NCBI GenBank assembly: GCA_002686465.1
Contig: NZCP01000042.1
Location: 1 to 7,940 of the forward strand
DNA length: 7,940 bases
Source of the DNA: Candidatus Woesebacteria bacterium
GTDB lineage: Bacteria > Patescibacteriota > Microgenomatia > UBA8517 > UBA10165
Direction: 5' to 3'
In this document: positions 5,238 to 7,940 of the stretch, piece after piece
Layout: every line of letters starts with the position of its first letter
Numbering within the stretch: position 1 is the first letter of the stretch
Made by a program: the position numbers and the translations under genes
Notes under the pieces: generated by a model
What the model was told of the DNA's origin: nothing
The model's database searches: none
The model's input: the letters and a program-made list of their open reading frames with translations, nothing else

Positions 5238-5263
5238 TGCCCATCTTGAGAATGGGCACTTTT
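5238..5263 (+). terminator. Hairpin followed by T-tract: terminator or leader attenuator
   Basis: TGCCCAT (5238-5244) pairs perfectly with ATGGGCA (5252-5258) around a 7-nt loop, and TTTT follows at 5260-5263. It could end the AbrB-like unit about 70 nt after its last stop. If the promoter at 5198-5227 is real, the hairpin lies at the very 5' end of the next transcript and would act as an attenuator or stability element. The T-tract is short, so terminator strength is doubtful. Confidence 0.4.
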
Positions 5264-5268
5264 GGCCT

Positions 5269-5301
5269 GCCACCCGTCTTTGCCGAGGTGGCTCGAAGAC
5301 G
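5269..5301 (+). promoter_or_regulatory. Structured leader just before the PEP-synthase-like start
   Basis: CGTCTT (5275-5280) pairs with AAGACG (5296-5301), and CGAG (5284-5287) pairs with CTCG (5292-5295). This gives a 10-bp stem with a 3-nt bulge (tgc) and a GTGG loop. A competing stem, GCCACC (5269-5274) with GGTGGC (5287-5292), uses the same loop bases. The structure ends 4 nt before ATG 5306, where no clear Shine-Dalgarno exists. Palindromes rich in CTTYG and CCGAGG also occur as dispersed repeats in CPR genomes, so this may be one such copy; a regulatory role is inferred. Confidence 0.45.
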
Positions 5302-5305
5302 AGCG

Positions 5306-7558
5306 ATGAACAAACCTCAATACATTCTTGAGTTTAAGGATATAGATAAGGATGATGTTGCTAAAGCTGGTCCCGAAGGAGTTGCGCTCGCCGAGATGAC
5401 AGAAGCAGGGTTTCCGATCCCCACAGGCTTTGTAATATCCTCTTCGGCTTACAAATTATTTCTTCAAGAAAACGATCTCGATAAGAAAATTACGGAAAAA
5501 CTTGGACGCCTAAATCCAAAGAAGCTGAAAAGACTAGATCTAGTTTCAGAAAAAATAATGCGGATGATCCAACGCGGGACAATTCCTAAAGAGTTGGGTA
5601 AGGAAGTGGTTGCAAAATATGAACACATGTCGCCCTTTCTACGACATGCACTTATTCTTGTAAAACCCTCTGTTTATGGCAAGAAACTTTCTAAGTCACA
5701 GACCCAAACGTTAATAACAAAGGGAGATGCAAATCTTCTTGAGGCTATGAAGAAAGCTTGGGCTTCATTCTTTTTACCAGATGCGATCTCCTACCGACTT
5801 AAGAATAAGCTGGGCCATTTTAAGGTTAATATTGCTGTTGTTATCCAAGAAAGAGTTGATGCCGAAGTCTCAGGGAGTGCTTTAATAGGTCAAGATAAAC
5901 GCAAAATAGTTATTGAGGCGGTATGGGGTCTAAAGGAGATAGCTTCGCGGGGAGATATCACACCTGACAGATATGAGATCAAGCGTCATACATTTGAAAT
6001 TCTTGAAGCCAATGTCAGCCATCAAGAACACCAAATAGTACGTGGGTATCATGGAAATAAAGAAAGAGTTGTGCCAGATCACCGAAAAAATAAGCAAAAA
6101 TTAGCCGAGGACAAGATAAAAGAATTGGCAGAGATTGTAGAAAACATACGCTCCCACCATTACTTCCCTCAAGAAATTGAATGGGATTACAAAGGCGGGA
6201 AGTTTTATATTACAAAAGTGAATCATTCCAAAGATCCGCAAGTTGATCGTGCGCAGCCGACTGGTCTACTTGTACGCAAACCCGGGGACGTTTTACTCCA
6301 GGGAAAGGGAGTAAGCCCCGGGATAGTAACTGGAGTAGTGAAAGTGATCCATAATTCAAAACAGGCTAAGGCAGTTAAAAAGATAGATATTGTAGTTGTG
6401 CCACAAGATTTGGAGGATTTTAGATCTGCACTTAAGCATGCAGCGGGTTTTATAACTGGCGATGGTGAAATTACTTCAGATGTAGCCATTTTAGCGCGTG
6501 ATTTAGGCATTCCTTGTGTTACCGTGAAAGACTCGAGTGTACACATCCTATCAGATGGGATGACAGTTACTGTGAACGGAAAAACTGGGACTGTGATTCG
6601 TGGTAGACCGCAAGATTTAGAAGCACCAAAGTTAGACAGAGTTATGGAGACAAAGACTGATATTACGACTGCAACCAAGATTTACGTAAACCTTGCAAAG
6701 GGTAGTAATGCGCGCAAAATCTCAAACTTGCCTATCGATGGAGTTGGTTTACTTCGGGGGGAAAACATAGTTAAAAAATCAGGGATGCACCCCAAGGACA
6801 TTGTTTCTCGTAGCGATCAGGAAAAATTTATTTCCATGTTGGGAGAGAATCTTAGCAAGTTTTGTAGAAATTTTGACCCTAGACCAGTCGTCTATCGCCC
6901 TTCTGACTTTACTACAGAGGAGTATAAGGGTTTGGGAGACGGACGAAGGTTTGAGCCGGAGGAGTCAAATCCAATGTTCGGGTATCGCGGGGCGCTGCGC
7001 TATATTGGAGACTCAACTAGTTTTGAACTTGAACTAGCAGCAATTAGAAGGGTGCGGGAGACTTCTAAAAATCTTTGGATGATGATTCCATTTGTTCGAT
7101 CCCCAGAAGAGCTTTTACAAGTAAAGCGGATAATGGCGGCAGCCGGAGTGGTCAGAAGCCCAACATTTAAACTTTGGTTATCGGTCGAACTTCCTGTTAA
7201 CGTTATACTGATTGAGGACTTTCTAAAGGTTGGGATTGACGGAGTATCAATTGACCTTGACCATTTAGCGATGCTTATACAAGGAGCTGATCGTGGCAAT
7301 TCAGAAGTTGCGCAATCTTTTAATGGTCACAGTCCGGCAGTTTTAGCATCAGTAAGGCGAGTGGTTAAAGCATGTCAAAAGCACAATATAACAACGTTTG
7401 TGTCTAGCCGAGAGTTAGCAAAACATGACGAGTTGGTTGAATTTTTAGTTGAGCTTGGAGTAACTGGTATTTCAGCTGAGCGACTCGCGATCGATAGAAC
7501 TCGAGGGGTTGTTTACGATATGGAGAGGAGGATCGCGACAGGCAAGAGCTTGTTCTAA
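5306..7558 (+). CDS. PEP synthase-like protein with substituted catalytic residues (probable pseudoenzyme)
   Basis: This 750-residue protein has the full PEP-synthase layout: ATP-grasp (about 1-310), swivelling phosphohistidine domain (about 335-430) and PEP/pyruvate-binding TIM barrel (about 450-745). Canonical PpsA makes PEP from pyruvate and ATP through phospho-His. Here the GGK Lys is E24 (AGPEG), the VRSSATAED segment is reduced to VKPSV (119-123), and the LQARP end is TKVNH (303-307). The TCHAAI His is D392 (TSDVAI), the ICGQ Cys is S700, and SIGSND in the barrel is SIDLDH (648-653). Retained are GLLRGE, YRPSDF, NPMFGYRGALRY and VELPVNVI (E628), which hold barrel substrate-binding Arg/Glu residues. 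The frame is intact, so it is not a decayed pseudogene. The start ATG 5306 matches homologues (short N-term, then YILEFKDIDK); TTG 5246 or ATG 5252 would translate the leader hairpins. An enolase-like gene follows after 14 nt. Confidence 0.85.
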   Translation: MNKPQYILEFKDIDKDDVAKAGPEGVALAEMTEAGFPIPTGFVISSSAYKLFLQENDLDKKITEKLGRLNPKKLKRLDLVSEKIMRMIQRGTIPKELGKEVVAKYEHMSPFLRHALILVKPSVYGKKLSKSQTQTLITKGDANLLEAMKKAWASFFLPDAISYRLKNKLGHFKVNIAVVIQERVDAEVSGSALIGQDKRKIVIEAVWGLKEIASRGDITPDRYEIKRHTFEILEANVSHQEHQIVRGYHGNKERVVPDHRKNKQKLAEDKIKELAEIVENIRSHHYFPQEIEWDYKGGKFYITKVNHSKDPQVDRAQPTGLLVRKPGDVLLQGKGVSPGIVTGVVKVIHNSKQAKAVKKIDIVVVPQDLEDFRSALKHAAGFITGDGEITSDVAILARDLGIPCVTVKDSSVHILSDGMTVTVNGKTGTVIRGRPQDLEAPKLDRVMETKTDITTATKIYVNLAKGSNARKISNLPIDGVGLLRGENIVKKSGMHPKDIVSRSDQEKFISMLGENLSKFCRNFDPRPVVYRPSDFTTEEYKGLGDGRRFEPEESNPMFGYRGALRYIGDSTSFELELAAIRRVRETSKNLWMMIPFVRSPEELLQVKRIMAAAGVVRSPTFKLWLSVELPVNVILIEDFLKVGIDGVSIDLDHLAMLIQGADRGNSEVAQSFNGHSPAVLASVRRVVKACQKHNITTFVSSRELAKHDELVEFLVELGVTGISAERLAIDRTRGVVYDMERRIATGKSLF

Positions 7559-7572
7559 GGCAAGATCAAAAG

Positions 7573-7940
7573 ATGGCAAGAATATCACGAGTTTGGTCCA
7601 GAGAGATTATTGATAGTCGGGCTACTCCAACGGTTGAAACTGTTGTCCAGCTTGATACTGGGCATGTTGCCGTCTCCTCTGTATCGTCTAGTACTATGAA
7701 TTCGACAGGCAAGTATAAGGCGGTGGATCTTCGGGACGAAGACGAGAAGAGATTTTTTGGTTATGGTGTTTTGAAGGCAGTTTCAAATGTAAACCAAATT
7801 CTTGGCCCAAAGATTGTAGGAGCAGACCCGACCAAACAGGCAGAGATAGATCAAATACTAATTAGTCTTGACGGTTCTCCTAATAAGGTAAAGCTGGGAG
7901 CAAACGCAATTTTGTCGGTCTCGCAAGCAGTTTTGAAAGC
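7573..7940 (+). CDS. Divergent enolase-like protein, N-terminal part (cut by window edge)
   Basis: Translation from ATG 7573 gives about 122 residues with clear enolase N-terminal-domain similarity: REIIDSR (10-16), PTVE (19-22), LRD (53-55), GYGVLKAVSNVN, ISLDGSPNK and LGANAILSVSQA. Enolase interconverts 2-phosphoglycerate and PEP. Near-invariant positions are changed: RGNPT reads RATPT (A17, T18). The mobile catalytic loop VPSGASTGxxEA is replaced by a sequence two residues longer that ends MNSTGKYKA, so the Gly-Ala becomes M42-N43 and the Glu becomes K49. The metal-ligand Ser and Thr of the loop survive as S44-T45. The catalytic Glu, Lys, His and metal-site residues lie in the barrel beyond the window, so activity cannot be settled. 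It is cotranscribed with the PEP-synthase-like gene (14-nt gap, no strong Shine-Dalgarno). It may be a paralogue rather than the housekeeping eno. Confidence 0.8.
   Translation, partial: MARISRVWSREIIDSRATPTVETVVQLDTGHVAVSSVSSSTMNSTGKYKAVDLRDEDEKRFFGYGVLKAVSNVNQILGPKIVGADPTKQAEIDQILISLDGSPNKVKLGANAILSVSQAVLK

Noticed and set aside
5269..5301. H-type pseudoknot from GCCACC/GGTGGC and CGTCTT/AAGACG
   Set aside because: The two stems could cross topologically, but there would be no nucleotides in the first connecting loop. The nested 10-bp bulged hairpin explains the same bases better.
5246..5305. Earlier starts (TTG 5246, ATG 5252) for the PEP-synthase-like protein
   Set aside because: The extra residues would be translated from the two hairpins and do not resemble any PEP-synthase N-terminus. 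ATG 5306 fits the family start.
6223..6678. 151-codon open frame on the minus strand
   Set aside because: It lies entirely inside the PEP-synthase-like gene, whose protein is clearly homologous to a known family in the plus frame. The minus translation has no recognisable domain and is an antisense shadow.
6801..7037. Plus-strand 78-codon open frame in another frame of the PEP-synthase-like gene
   Set aside because: The overlapping frame encodes conserved barrel motifs (YRPSDF, NPMFGYRG), so this one is a shadow. It also does not indicate a frameshift, because the main frame continues through.
1..7940. CRISPR array, tRNA or rRNA genes, insertion sequence or phage genes
   Set aside because: No spaced direct-repeat array, cloverleaf, rRNA-like stretch, transposase or terminal inverted repeats were seen. 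The only tandem repeats are the 9-nt and 12-bp arrays described.

Overview
The window looks like a piece of a Patescibacteria/CPR-type bacterial chromosome, possibly of the Microgenomates kind. The evidence is moderately AT-rich sequence and very tight gene packing, with 1-, 4- and 11-nt overlaps and 1-9 nt gaps. Core proteins are short (a 227-residue DNA polymerase III delta), and several small families are ones I associate with CPR genomes: a free-standing EF-Tu-domain-2-like protein, a HELLH metallopeptidase and a two-helix membrane protein. TGA is a stop codon here (for example the ATGA overlap at 4323-4326), so the SR1/Gracilibacteria code does not apply. The assignment is inference; no rRNA or marker phylogeny is available.

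Layout. Positions 1-149 hold the 3' end of a YraN/UPF0102-family gene. An unrecognised 150-residue gene at 130-582 runs on the minus strand, tail to tail with it. A 37-bp divergent spacer at 583-619 carries a TATAAT placed so that the ruvC message should be almost leaderless. From 620 to 4583 runs a compact plus-strand gene train: ruvC, EF-Tu-domain-2-like protein, metallopeptidase, holA-like delta subunit, HAD phosphatase, phosphoglucose/phosphomannose isomerase, and a small two-helix membrane protein. It joins DNA recombination and replication genes to sugar-phosphate genes.

At 4589-4622 three copies of a 10-bp palindrome sit at exact 12-bp spacing and overlap a TATAAT. A 58-residue AbrB/SpoVT-fold protein starts at 4627, and I infer that these are its own operators. 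An unrecognised acidic 118-residue protein follows at 4811-5167.

The third unit begins after a structured 5' leader at about 5198-5305. It encodes a 750-residue PEP-synthase-like protein at 5306-7558 and, 14 bp later, an enolase-like protein that runs off the window at 7573-7940. This pair is the most unusual part. In the PEP-synthase-like protein the phosphohistidine position is Asp392, the catalytic Cys is Ser700, and the ATP-grasp motifs are broken. Even so, the frame is open throughout and the substrate-binding Arg/Glu motifs of the C-terminal barrel survive. The enolase-like protein has a rewritten first catalytic loop. I infer two adjacent, probably non-canonical or non-catalytic relatives of consecutive PEP enzymes, retained for some other role such as ligand sensing or a structural or regulatory function.
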